A stretch of DNA of 64,000 bases. Origin: Variovorax sp. 770b2. Its GTDB lineage: Bacteria; Pseudomonadota; Gammaproteobacteria; Burkholderiales; Burkholderiaceae_C. The stretch lies in contig NZ_FOXJ01000006.1 of NCBI RefSeq assembly GCF_900115685.1, positions 248,001 through 312,000 of the forward strand, given 5' to 3'. Shown in pieces: positions 16,052 through 23,736 of this stretch. A program made the position numbers and the translations under genes. The notes under the pieces were generated by a model that was given only the letters and a program-made list of their open reading frames with translations, made no database searches and was not told the origin of the DNA. Numbering within the stretch: the first letter of the stretch is position 1; every line of letters begins with the position of its first letter.

Positions 16052-19000
16052 TCAATTGAAGACCCACTCGGCGCCGACCGTGGCGGCCGCCCCTGCGCGG
16101 CTCATGCCGACACCGCCCGTCAGGCTCCACGCGTTGCTCTCGGAGGTACGGCGGAAGCTCACGCCCACCGCGCTCTCGCCCTTGAAGACGCCGTAGCCGA
16201 TGCGCATCACCGTCTTGCCGGGCACGTAGGTGCCGGGCATCTGCACCGCCATGGCGGCGGCCACGCCGGCGTAGGCGTTGCGTGCGACGTCGCGGATCTC
16301 GCCGCCCAGCGCGTTGGTGCGTGCGTCGGTGTAGGCCGTGTTGGCTGCGCCCTGCTGGTTCAGCTGCTGCACATTCGCCGCGTCGGTGGGCGCCACGCCC
16401 GGCGCCACGTTGTGGATCGTCGTCGGTCCGGTGTTGTTGCCCAGCGAGATGCTGTTGTAGTTGACGCTGCCGTCCACGTTGGTGTCGTAGCGCACGCCGC
16501 CGGCCTGCACGGCCTGCAGCTGGCGCACGTTCACCGCGTCGGTGGCCTGTGTGCCGCCGGCGACGTTGGTGATCTGGCGTTCGTTGCCCGTGCTGCCCAC
16601 CGAGACCGCGCCCTGCGCCGAGTTCACGACGGCGTTCGAGAACAACTCCTTCTGCCCGCTCATGCTCGCGCGGTCGGCCGAGGCGCCGTTGCCGATCGCC
16701 ACGCCGTTGCTGCTCGTGCTGATGGCGTTCGCCCCCAGCGCGATGCTGCCCGCGCCGTTCGCCTGCGCCCCGTTGCCGCCCGCGAACGAGTTGTTCCCCA
16801 GCGCGATGGCCTGCGGGCCGATGGCCACGCTCTCCGCGCCTGCAGCTTGCGAATCCGCGGCCTGCGAGTTGGCGTGGAAATACTTGATGCCGCCCCCGGT
16901 CTGGATGTTGTTGACCGCCTGGTTCGTCGCGTAGAGCTGGCTGCCGTTCACCGCGTCGGTGCTGGTGGCGCTCAGCTGGCCCGCGGCCACGTTCTGGATC
17001 TGGCGCTCGGCACCCGGTGCCCCCACGCTCACCACGCCGACCGGGTTGGCACCGGCGAAGTTGTAGGTCTGCCCCTGGATGGTGGTGCTGGCCGTGGGCG
17101 TGGCCGCGGTGGTGGTCGAGCCGTTGCCCAGCGCGACGCTGTTGGCGGTGCCGGCGGTGGCGTTGGAGCCCACCGCGACGCTGTTGGCCGCACTGGCCGT
17201 GGCCGCGTTGCCTACCGCGACGGCACCGGCCCCCGAGGCGCTGGCCCCGGCACCGGCCGCCACCGAATTGGCGCCGCTGGCACCGTCGTTGGCGTAGTTG
17301 CCCTGCTTGGTGCCGCCGTCGTTGACGCTGTAGTAATGCGTCTGCGCGTTGTTGACGATGGTGGTGATGCTGCCGCTCAGCGCGTTGACGGTGCTGGCCA
17401 CCGAGTACAGCTGGCTGCCGTTGACGGCATCCGTGCTGGTCGCGGTGATGGCGCCCGGCGCCACGTTGACGATCTGCCGCTCGGCCCCCGCCGCGCCGAC
17501 GCTCACCACGCCCGTGGCGGTGCCGGCGAAGTTGCCGTAGGTGATGGCCGGCCCGGCGCTGTAGCTGACGGTGCCGTCGGGGTTCAGCGTGGCGATCACG
17601 CCCGGCACCGTGGCACTGTTGACCTGCGCGGCCGCCCTGTCGGCGCTGTTGTTGCCCAGCACGACGTTGTTGGCGTTGGTCACCGCGACGTTGTTGCCGA
17701 GCACGAAGCTCTGCTTGGCGCCGGCGGCGATGGTGTTGTTGTTGCCGATGGCGTAGCTGTCGTCGGCGTCGATGACGTTCGGGTCGCCGATCGCGCCCGA
17801 ACGTGCGCCGCTCACCACGTTGCCCGTGCCGATGCTGATCGACTGGTTGCCCGAGGCGAGCGCACCGGTGCCGATGGCGATGGCCTTGTCCGCGCTGCCG
17901 CGCGCGCCCTGGCCGATTGACACCGTGTTGCTGGCCGTGATGTCCTGGCCCGCCGAAGCACCGAAGGCGATGTTGTTCGAGCCGTTCGTGCCGGACCCCG
18001 CACCCGTGCCCGTGATCGGGAAGCCGTCCCCCGTCGCCGAGCCGATGGCCACGTTGCCGCTGCCCGTCACACTCTGGCCCGCCTCCGAGCCGAGTGCGAC
18101 GTTGCCGCTGCCGTTGACCGATGTGCCGGTGCGAAAGCCGCCCACGGCCAGGTTGTTGGAGCCGGTCGAATTCGTACCGGCCTCGCGGCCCACGACCACA
18201 TCCCAATTGCCGGTGCTGCCTGAGAACGCACTGTCGCCGATGCCCACGTTGTTGCCTTGGACGCCCCCCTGCGAGGCGCCGACCTTCGACTGCTGTCCGG
18301 CCTGGTAGCCGATGAAGGTGTCGCGGTAGCCCAGCGTGGCATTCGAGCCCGCGGCCATGCCCACCAGCGTGGAGCCTGAATAGCTGTTGGGGTTGACGTT
18401 GGTCGAATTCAGTCCCGTGTTGACGCCCACCAGGGTGTCGAAGCCGCCGCCTGTGTAGCCGCTGCCAGCGTTGTTGCCGATGGCCAGCGCGCCCCACGAA
18501 TTGGACTGGGCATTCGCGCCGACAGCCACGCCGGCACCAAAACCGGTGGTGTCCGTGACACGCGCCCCCTCGCCTATGGCCACGCCGGACCGGCTGGCTG
18601 CAACCGCGTTCACACCTGCCGCCAACGAATTGACGCCTGTGGCACCGTCGTTGTTGAAGTTGCCCCCCTGCGCTCCGCCGTCATTCACGCTGTAGTAGTG
18701 CACGGCCCCCGCTGCCGCAGAAGCGCTCACCGCCTTCAGCTGGCTCACGTTGACCGCATCGCTGTCGGCCGCGCCGGCTGCCACGTTGGTGATCTGCCGG
18801 TACTGCCCGTTGCCGCCCACGCTCACTGCCGCCAGCGTGCTGGTGGTGTTGGCGATGGCCGTGCCTGCAAGTGCGGGAGCACCCGTGCCCGGGTCGTAGC
18901 CCACCGCTCCCGCAGCCGTCGTCGCCTGCGACTTGCTGCCCAGCGCCACGCCGTCGGCCTGCGTCACGCCGCTGCTGTCGCCCAGTGCCACGGCGCCGCT

Positions 19001-21196
19001 GATGTTCTTGCCGATGTTGACGTTGTTGCCCAGCACGAAGGTGTTGTTTGCCCCCGCGCCGATGCTGTTGTTGTTGCCCACGCTGTAGCTGTTGGCGCCA
19101 TCGACGACGCTCGGGTCGCCGATGGCACCGCTGTTGTTGCCCGAGACCACGTTGCCCGTGCCGATGCTGATGCTGCTCACGCCGCTGGCCTGCGCGCCAC
19201 GACCCATCGCGATGGCATCGGCGGCACTGGCCTTCGCCGCATAGCCGACGGCGATCGCCGCCGACTGACTTGCGTTCGACAGATAACCTTGGGCAAAAGA
19301 TGCCGTACCCGACGCCGTCGACTGGACCCCCAGCGTCGTGGCGTAGGCCCCCGATGCCGTTGAATCGCTGCCGATGGCAGTGGCGCGGTTGTTTGTCGCA
19401 TCGGCCGAGTAGCCCAGGGAGGTCGCACGATTCGCGGTCGCCGTCGCGGAGCGCCCCACGGCTGTGGCCGCCACATTGTTTGCGGTCGCCGACCGCCCCA
19501 AGGCTGTCGACTGCGGCCCGGAAGCCATGGCATCCACGCCCAGCGCCACCGAGTCGGTGCCCGCCGCGTTGGCGCGGCCGCCCACTGCGGTTGCGGAAAC
19601 CCCTCCGACGGCTTTGGCCTGGTAGCCGATGGCCATGTTCGGATAGGTGTCGGAGCCTCCGGTCACCGTGGCGCCCTGGCCAATGGCAATGCCGCCCACG
19701 CCGCTGTCGATGGCGGTCACAGTCGCCGGCGCGTTGACGGTGGCGCCCTGTCCCAACGCGAGGGAATTGACAGTCGACGCGACGGAGCTGTTTCCAATGG
19801 CCACCGCGCCGGAAGCCGAAGCTGCGGCCCCGCCCAGGTAGGTGGAGGGATCTCCGCCACCAATGGCAACGGAATTCGACCCGCTGGCATTCGCAGCAAG
19901 GCCGATGGCAACCGCCGCCGGAGCGCTCGCGAAACTCAACAGCGCCACCGAATACACACCGGAGGAATGCGCGCCTGCACCGGCAGCAAAGCTGCCGGAA
20001 CCGGTTGCAGTAGCGCCCACGCCGATTGCCGTATCTTGATTGCCACTCGCAACGGAGCGCGAACCGATCGCGGTCGACTCGGCGCCGCTGGCATTCGCGG
20101 CATAGCCCACTGCGGTGTTGTTGAAGTTGTTGATGGCCCTCGCGCTTTCGCCGATCGCCACGTTGTTCCAGCCCGTTGCCTGCGCGCCGGTGCCGATGGC
20201 AATGGCGCTGTCCTTGCTGGCGACCGCCGTGGTGCCGATGCTGACCGTGTCGCTGGCCGTGATGCCGGACTGGGGAGTCATGCCGTTCGCGGTCGTCGCA
20301 CCCACGGTTCCGGCCGCCGTTCCCAGCGCAACGTTGCGGCTGCCGGTCGTCAACGCGCCTGCGAGCGAGCCGCTGCCGACGTTGTCGTCGCCCGTCGTCT
20401 GGGTGCCTGCAAAGAAGCCGGAGGCGGTGTTCCGATCGCCCTTGGTGCTCGCGCCGGCCGTGTAGCCGGAAGCCAGGTTGTAAGAGCCCTGGGTGGCGAT
20501 GCCCGCCGTTGCACCGACCCCGGTGTTGAAGTCGCCGGCGAACTGGGTTCCCGCTCCTTGCCCGACCGCGATGTTGCCGGTGCCCGTGGCATTCGCACCC
20601 GCCCCGGCCCCCACGGATACACCGCCGATGCCTGTGGCCACGGCACCGGAACCGATTGCAGTGCTTTGTCCGCCTGCGGCAACGGCATTGGGGCCGATGG
20701 CAATGCTCTCGCTGCCGGTCGCCCCGGAATTGGCGAGCGTGGAGTTGCCTGCCGCGGCGCTGTTGACATGCAGGTAGGGGGTCTCGTCGACGCTGACCCA
20801 TTTGCCGGTCGCGCCGCCCTTCCAGGTCATCAGTCCGGCCATCAGGCCATTGGCCGCGGTACCGGCGGTGGTGTTGTAGATGACCATGCCGTCCACCGGC
20901 GTCGGGGCGGCGAGGCCCCAGGTTGTTGCATCTCCCAATGCCACGCGCGGCATCAAGACACCCCTGTTCGGCACGCCCGGACCCGGTGCCGGGCCGATCG
21001 TCAACCACGAGCTGAGGTCCGGGGACGGCGTGCCGATCCCGCTTTGCGCAAAGGCGGAGCCGCCCAGCAACAGCACGCCCATCGCCACGGCGCAGCGCAC
21101 GCTGCGCGAGCCCCGGCCGCGGCCCTTGGCCATTTCGGAAGCGGCAACCCACGTGCCGGTCTGTTCGCTCCACACGGAGCGGTACGTCCTGTTCAT
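16052..21196 (-). CDS. YadA-type trimeric autotransporter adhesin
   Basis: Outer-membrane adhesin of 1714 residues. The N-terminus is an extended signal peptide: ESPR-type MNRTYRSVWSEQTGTWVAAS, a basic stretch, then a hydrophobic core ending SAFA/QS. The start at 21196 is chosen for this. The passenger is built from many YadA head repeats (patterns like SVAIGxxAxAxG) broken by at least five neck motifs of the form DAVNxxQL. Two HYYSVNDGG segments and two SISIGTGNVVSG...FVLGNN blocks show internal duplication. The last ~90 residues form the YadA membrane anchor (IRDVARNAYAGVAAAMA ... VGAEWVFN). Three chains should make one pore and a surface stalk. It heads an operon with the lipoprotein and pseudo-receiver genes. 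Confidence 0.93.
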   Translation of the reverse strand: MNRTYRSVWSEQTGTWVAASEMAKGRGRGSRSVRCAVAMGVLLLGGSAFAQSGIGTPSPDLSSWLTIGPAPGPGVPNRGVLMPRVALGDATTWGLAAPTPVDGMVIYNTTAGTAANGLMAGLMTWKGGATGKWVSVDETPYLHVNSAAAGNSTLANSGATGSESIAIGPNAVAAGGQSTAIGSGAVATGIGGVSVGAGAGANATGTGNIAVGQGAGTQFAGDFNTGVGATAGIATQGSYNLASGYTAGASTKGDRNTASGFFAGTQTTGDDNVGSGSLAGALTTGSRNVALGTAAGTVGATTANGMTPQSGITASDTVSIGTTAVASKDSAIAIGTGAQATGWNNVAIGESARAINNFNNTAVGYAANASGAESTAIGSRSVASGNQDTAIGVGATATGSGSFAAGAGAHSSGVYSVALLSFASAPAAVAIGLAANASGSNSVAIGGGDPSTYLGGAAASASGAVAIGNSSVASTVNSLALGQGATVNAPATVTAIDSGVGGIAIGQGATVTGGSDTYPNMAIGYQAKAVGGVSATAVGGRANAAGTDSVALGVDAMASGPQSTALGRSATANNVAATAVGRSATATANRATSLGYSADATNNRATAIGSDSTASGAYATTLGVQSTASGTASFAQGYLSNASQSAAIAVGYAAKASAADAIAMGRGAQASGVSSISIGTGNVVSGNNSGAIGDPSVVDGANSYSVGNNNSIGAGANNTFVLGNNVNIGKNISGAVALGDSSGVTQADGVALGSKSQATTAAGAVGYDPGTGAPALAGTAIANTTSTLAAVSVGGNGQYRQITNVAAGAADSDAVNVSQLKAVSASAAAGAVHYYSVNDGGAQGGNFNNDGATGVNSLAAGVNAVAASRSGVAIGEGARVTDTTGFGAGVAVGANAQSNSWGALAIGNNAGSGYTGGGFDTLVGVNTGLNSTNVNPNSYSGSTLVGMAAGSNATLGYRDTFIGYQAGQQSKVGASQGGVQGNNVGIGDSAFSGSTGNWDVVVGREAGTNSTGSNNLAVGGFRTGTSVNGSGNVALGSEAGQSVTGSGNVAIGSATGDGFPITGTGAGSGTNGSNNIAFGASAGQDITASNTVSIGQGARGSADKAIAIGTGALASGNQSISIGTGNVVSGARSGAIGDPNVIDADDSYAIGNNNTIAAGAKQSFVLGNNVAVTNANNVVLGNNSADRAAAQVNSATVPGVIATLNPDGTVSYSAGPAITYGNFAGTATGVVSVGAAGAERQIVNVAPGAITATSTDAVNGSQLYSVASTVNALSGSITTIVNNAQTHYYSVNDGGTKQGNYANDGASGANSVAAGAGASASGAGAVAVGNAATASAANSVAVGSNATAGTANSVALGNGSTTTAATPTASTTIQGQTYNFAGANPVGVVSVGAPGAERQIQNVAAGQLSATSTDAVNGSQLYATNQAVNNIQTGGGIKYFHANSQAADSQAAGAESVAIGPQAIALGNNSFAGGNGAQANGAGSIALGANAISTSSNGVAIGNGASADRASMSGQKELFSNAVVNSAQGAVSVGSTGNERQITNVAGGTQATDAVNVRQLQAVQAGGVRYDTNVDGSVNYNSISLGNNTGPTTIHNVAPGVAPTDAANVQQLNQQGAANTAYTDARTNALGGEIRDVARNAYAGVAAAMAVQMPGTYVPGKTVMRIGYGVFKGESAVGVSFRRTSESNAWSLTGGVGMSRAGAAATVGAEWVFN

Positions 21197-21499
21197 TTCA
21201 GCAATCCCTCGACTTCGATCCAACCGCCCCATACGAATCCTTCAACCAGCTGTCGTGGGAGCGGCGTCCACGCAGCTGCGGCAAGGCACAGGGCGCGGAT
21301 GATGTCCAGGGGGGCCTTCGTGCAAGAAGACGCCACGAGGTTTGGTCAGAATTGCCGGCGCTTTTCGGACCAATGTGTGAATTTCTTTACTACTTATTAA
21401 TGAGCCATAACAATGTTTCAGGCGCGGGACCCGCACGAATTCGTCAGATTCGCGCCTCCGATTCACTGTCAGAATCCCGCCGCCAGACGAACGGAGCTC
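21197..21499. other. Divergent intergenic region between adhesin and response-regulator genes
   Basis: 303 bp without a credible gene. The right part (about 21365-21425) is much richer in A/T than the surroundings, with TTTACT and TAACAAT 16 bp apart as a possible plus-strand promoter for the response regulator. It must also hold the promoter of the adhesin operon. It is the natural place for OmpR-type operator sites, but I see no clear pair of direct repeats. Confidence 0.4.
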
Positions 21500-22237
21500 A
21501 TGCGCATCGCCATCCTCGAAGACGACCCGGACCAGCAATCGCACCTCGTGCGCACGCTGGAGCACCTGCTCACCGTGGGTGACACGACGGTGGCGTGCAC
21601 CACCTTCGCCGACGGCACGGCGCTGCAGGGCGTGCTGCGGCGGGAAAGCTTCGACCTGCTGGTGCTCGACTGGAACGTGCCGGGGCTCGAAGGGGTCGAG
21701 CTGCTGAAATGGCTGCGCACCTGGCAGCGGGACCTGGTGCCCGTGCTCATGCTCAGTTCGCGCGCGTCGGAGCAGGACGTGGTGCAGGCGCTGAACTTCG
21801 GCGCCGACGACTACATCGTCAAGCCGTTCCGCCCGCTGGAGCTGCGCGCGCGCGTGCAGCGCCTGATGGCACGAAGGACGCCGGTCGCGCAGTCGGACCA
21901 GGAGCGCTTCGGGCGCTGGGAGTTCGACCGGCTCACGCAGAGCGTGCTGATCCATCCCGTGGCGCCGCACGGCGCACCGGCCGAGCGGCATGCCCTCACC
22001 GACCGCGAGTTCAAGCTCGCGCTCACGCTGTTCCAGCACATCGGCGGCGTGGTCTCGCGCGCCCACCTGCTGGAGAGCGCCGGCTACAGCAGCGAAGAGC
22101 TGCCCTCGCGCACGCTGGACAGCCACATCTACCGGCTGCGCAGCAAGCTCGGCCTGGAGGCCGAGCGCGGGCTGAGCCTGCGAACGGTCTACGGGCGCGG
22201 CTACCGGCTCGAGGCCACGCAGCAGGCGGAGCCATGA
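21500..22237 (+). CDS. OmpR/PhoB-type response regulator
   Basis: Two-component regulator of 245 residues. The receiver domain (1-120) has the acidic pocket ILEDDPD, the phosphoacceptor Asp57 in LLVLDWNVPG, Ser86/87 and Lys108 in DDYIVKPF. The C-terminal winged-helix DNA-binding domain (~150-240) ends in the typical SHIYRLRSKLG and RTVYGRGYRLE. The start at 21500 has ACGGAGC just upstream and gives the normal N-terminus. It is followed by a FecR-LysM protein and a CHASE2 kinase, its probable partner. The likely target is the divergent adhesin operon or the cluster itself; this is inferred from position. Confidence 0.9.
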   Translation: MRIAILEDDPDQQSHLVRTLEHLLTVGDTTVACTTFADGTALQGVLRRESFDLLVLDWNVPGLEGVELLKWLRTWQRDLVPVLMLSSRASEQDVVQALNFGADDYIVKPFRPLELRARVQRLMARRTPVAQSDQERFGRWEFDRLTQSVLIHPVAPHGAPAERHALTDREFKLALTLFQHIGGVVSRAHLLESAGYSSEELPSRTLDSHIYRLRSKLGLEAERGLSLRTVYGRGYRLEATQQAEP

Positions 22238-22290
22238 GGGTGGCGCCATGGGCCGGGGCTATGCTCCTGCCAACGAGAAAAGATCACTGC

Positions 22291-23727
22291 ATGACGATGA
22301 GCGGGCCCAGGACGGGGCGAGGTTTTCGGTCGCGGTCGCCGTCGCCGTCGCCATCGCGGTTGTGGGGCGGGCCGCTGGCGTTGTGCGCGTGGCTCCTTGC
22401 ACTGGCGGCTTCGGCGCAGCCGCAACCCCAACCCCAACCACCGTCGCAACCATCGCCGCATGTCGTGCAGCCTGGCGAAACCCTCTGGGGCATTTCCGGC
22501 CAGCGCCTGCAGTCGCCGCAACGCTGGCCCGAAGTGCAGCAGCGCAACCATGTGGGCGAGCCCCGCCTGCTGCAGCCGGGCAAGGTGCTGTACTTCGTGG
22601 ACGGCCGCATCGTGCCCGAAGGCGCAGCGGTGGTGGCGGCCGTGGAAGGACCGGCCTGGCGCCGCCGCGGCACCGGACCCGAGCAGGCGCTCACGGCCGG
22701 CATGCCGATCCAGCCGGGCGACACCCTGCTCACCGGCAGCGACGCCTTCGTCACGCTGGGCCTGCCCGGCGGCAGCCGCGTCGTGCTGCCATCGCGCAGC
22801 GCGCTCGAGGTGCTGGCGGTCGATGCCGCGACGATCCGGCTGCGGCTCATCGAGGGCCGCGTGGAGTCGCAGGTCGAGAAGCAGCAACCCGGCCAGCAGT
22901 TCGAGATCCGCGCGCGATCGATGGGCCTGGGCGTGCGCGGCACGCATTTCCGCGTGCGCGACGAAGAAGGCCTGCTGACCGGCGAGGTGATCGAGGGCGA
23001 GGTGGTGGTCAGCAGGAACCCCGTGGCCGCGCAGGACCCGCAGCGCCCCGCGGAGGCTCCCGCTCCCGCTCCCGCGCTCGTGCTGCGCGCGGGCAACGGC
23101 GCGGTGCTGCTGGAAAGCGGCAACGCCGAGGCACGCACGCTGCTGCCCGCCCCGCAACTGGTGCCCGCCACCGGACCTCGCGGCAGCGACAGGACGCTGT
23201 GGCTCGTGCCGGTCGCGGGCGCACAAACCTACCGGCTGCAGCTCGCGCGCGACGAGCGCTTCCTGCTGCCGGTGCACGAACAGCGCGGCCCCGGTCCCGC
23301 GTTCACGGTGCCATCCGGGCTGGAAGCCGGCTTCTATCAGTTGCGCCTGACCGCGTTCGACGCAGCGCGGCTCGAAGGCCTGCCCGGCGACAGCACGGTC
23401 TATTTGCCGCCCGCCACTGCAGCCGGACAGGGCGGCAGTGCAGGAGGCACGGCGACACCGGCGGCGGACGGCCGCGTCGAGATCCGCTGGCCCGGCGTGG
23501 CCGGGCGCCGCTATGCCTTCGAGCTCTCGCGCAGCGCCGATTTCTCGCTGCTGCTGGTCAACGAGCCCGCCGTCTATGCCACCGGCATGACGGTCGGCCC
23601 CTTCGCGCTCGGCGGCCGCTACCACTGGCGGGTGCGCGAGTCGGGCACCGCCGCTTCCGTCGACGCGCCGCAGCTGCAACCGTTGCAGCAAGGCTTCGGC
23701 GGCAGCTTCGACATCCCCGCGCGCTGA
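22291..23727 (+). CDS. LysM-FecR domain exported protein
   Basis: Protein of about 478 residues. It has a basic N-terminus, a hydrophobic signal segment (ALCAWLLALAASA), a Pro/Gln-rich spacer, then a LysM domain (VVQPGETLWGISGQRL) for peptidoglycan contact. A FecR-type beta domain follows (LLTGSDAFVTLGLPGGSR ... SMGLGVRGTHFRV), then two repeated fibronectin-like segments (WLVPVAGAQTYRLQLARD and WPGVAGRRYAFELSRS). FecR domains relay periplasmic signals in other systems; here it sits between a response regulator and its kinase. An alternative start at 22234 overlaps the regulator stop as ATGA and would add 19 residues. I prefer 22291 because it gives a shorter region before the signal core. Confidence 0.83.
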   Translation: MTMSGPRTGRGFRSRSPSPSPSRLWGGPLALCAWLLALAASAQPQPQPQPPSQPSPHVVQPGETLWGISGQRLQSPQRWPEVQQRNHVGEPRLLQPGKVLYFVDGRIVPEGAAVVAAVEGPAWRRRGTGPEQALTAGMPIQPGDTLLTGSDAFVTLGLPGGSRVVLPSRSALEVLAVDAATIRLRLIEGRVESQVEKQQPGQQFEIRARSMGLGVRGTHFRVRDEEGLLTGEVIEGEVVVSRNPVAAQDPQRPAEAPAPAPALVLRAGNGAVLLESGNAEARTLLPAPQLVPATGPRGSDRTLWLVPVAGAQTYRLQLARDERFLLPVHEQRGPGPAFTVPSGLEAGFYQLRLTAFDAARLEGLPGDSTVYLPPATAAGQGGSAGGTATPAADGRVEIRWPGVAGRRYAFELSRSADFSLLLVNEPAVYATGMTVGPFALGGRYHWRVRESGTAASVDAPQLQPLQQGFGGSFDIPAR

Positions 23728-23736
23728 GCCCGCACC

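Noticed and set aside
18681..21173. Second minus-strand frame of about 830 codons within the adhesin gene
   Set aside because: Arg/Gly/Gln-rich shadow of the adhesin in another frame; only the chosen frame shows head repeats, necks and anchor.
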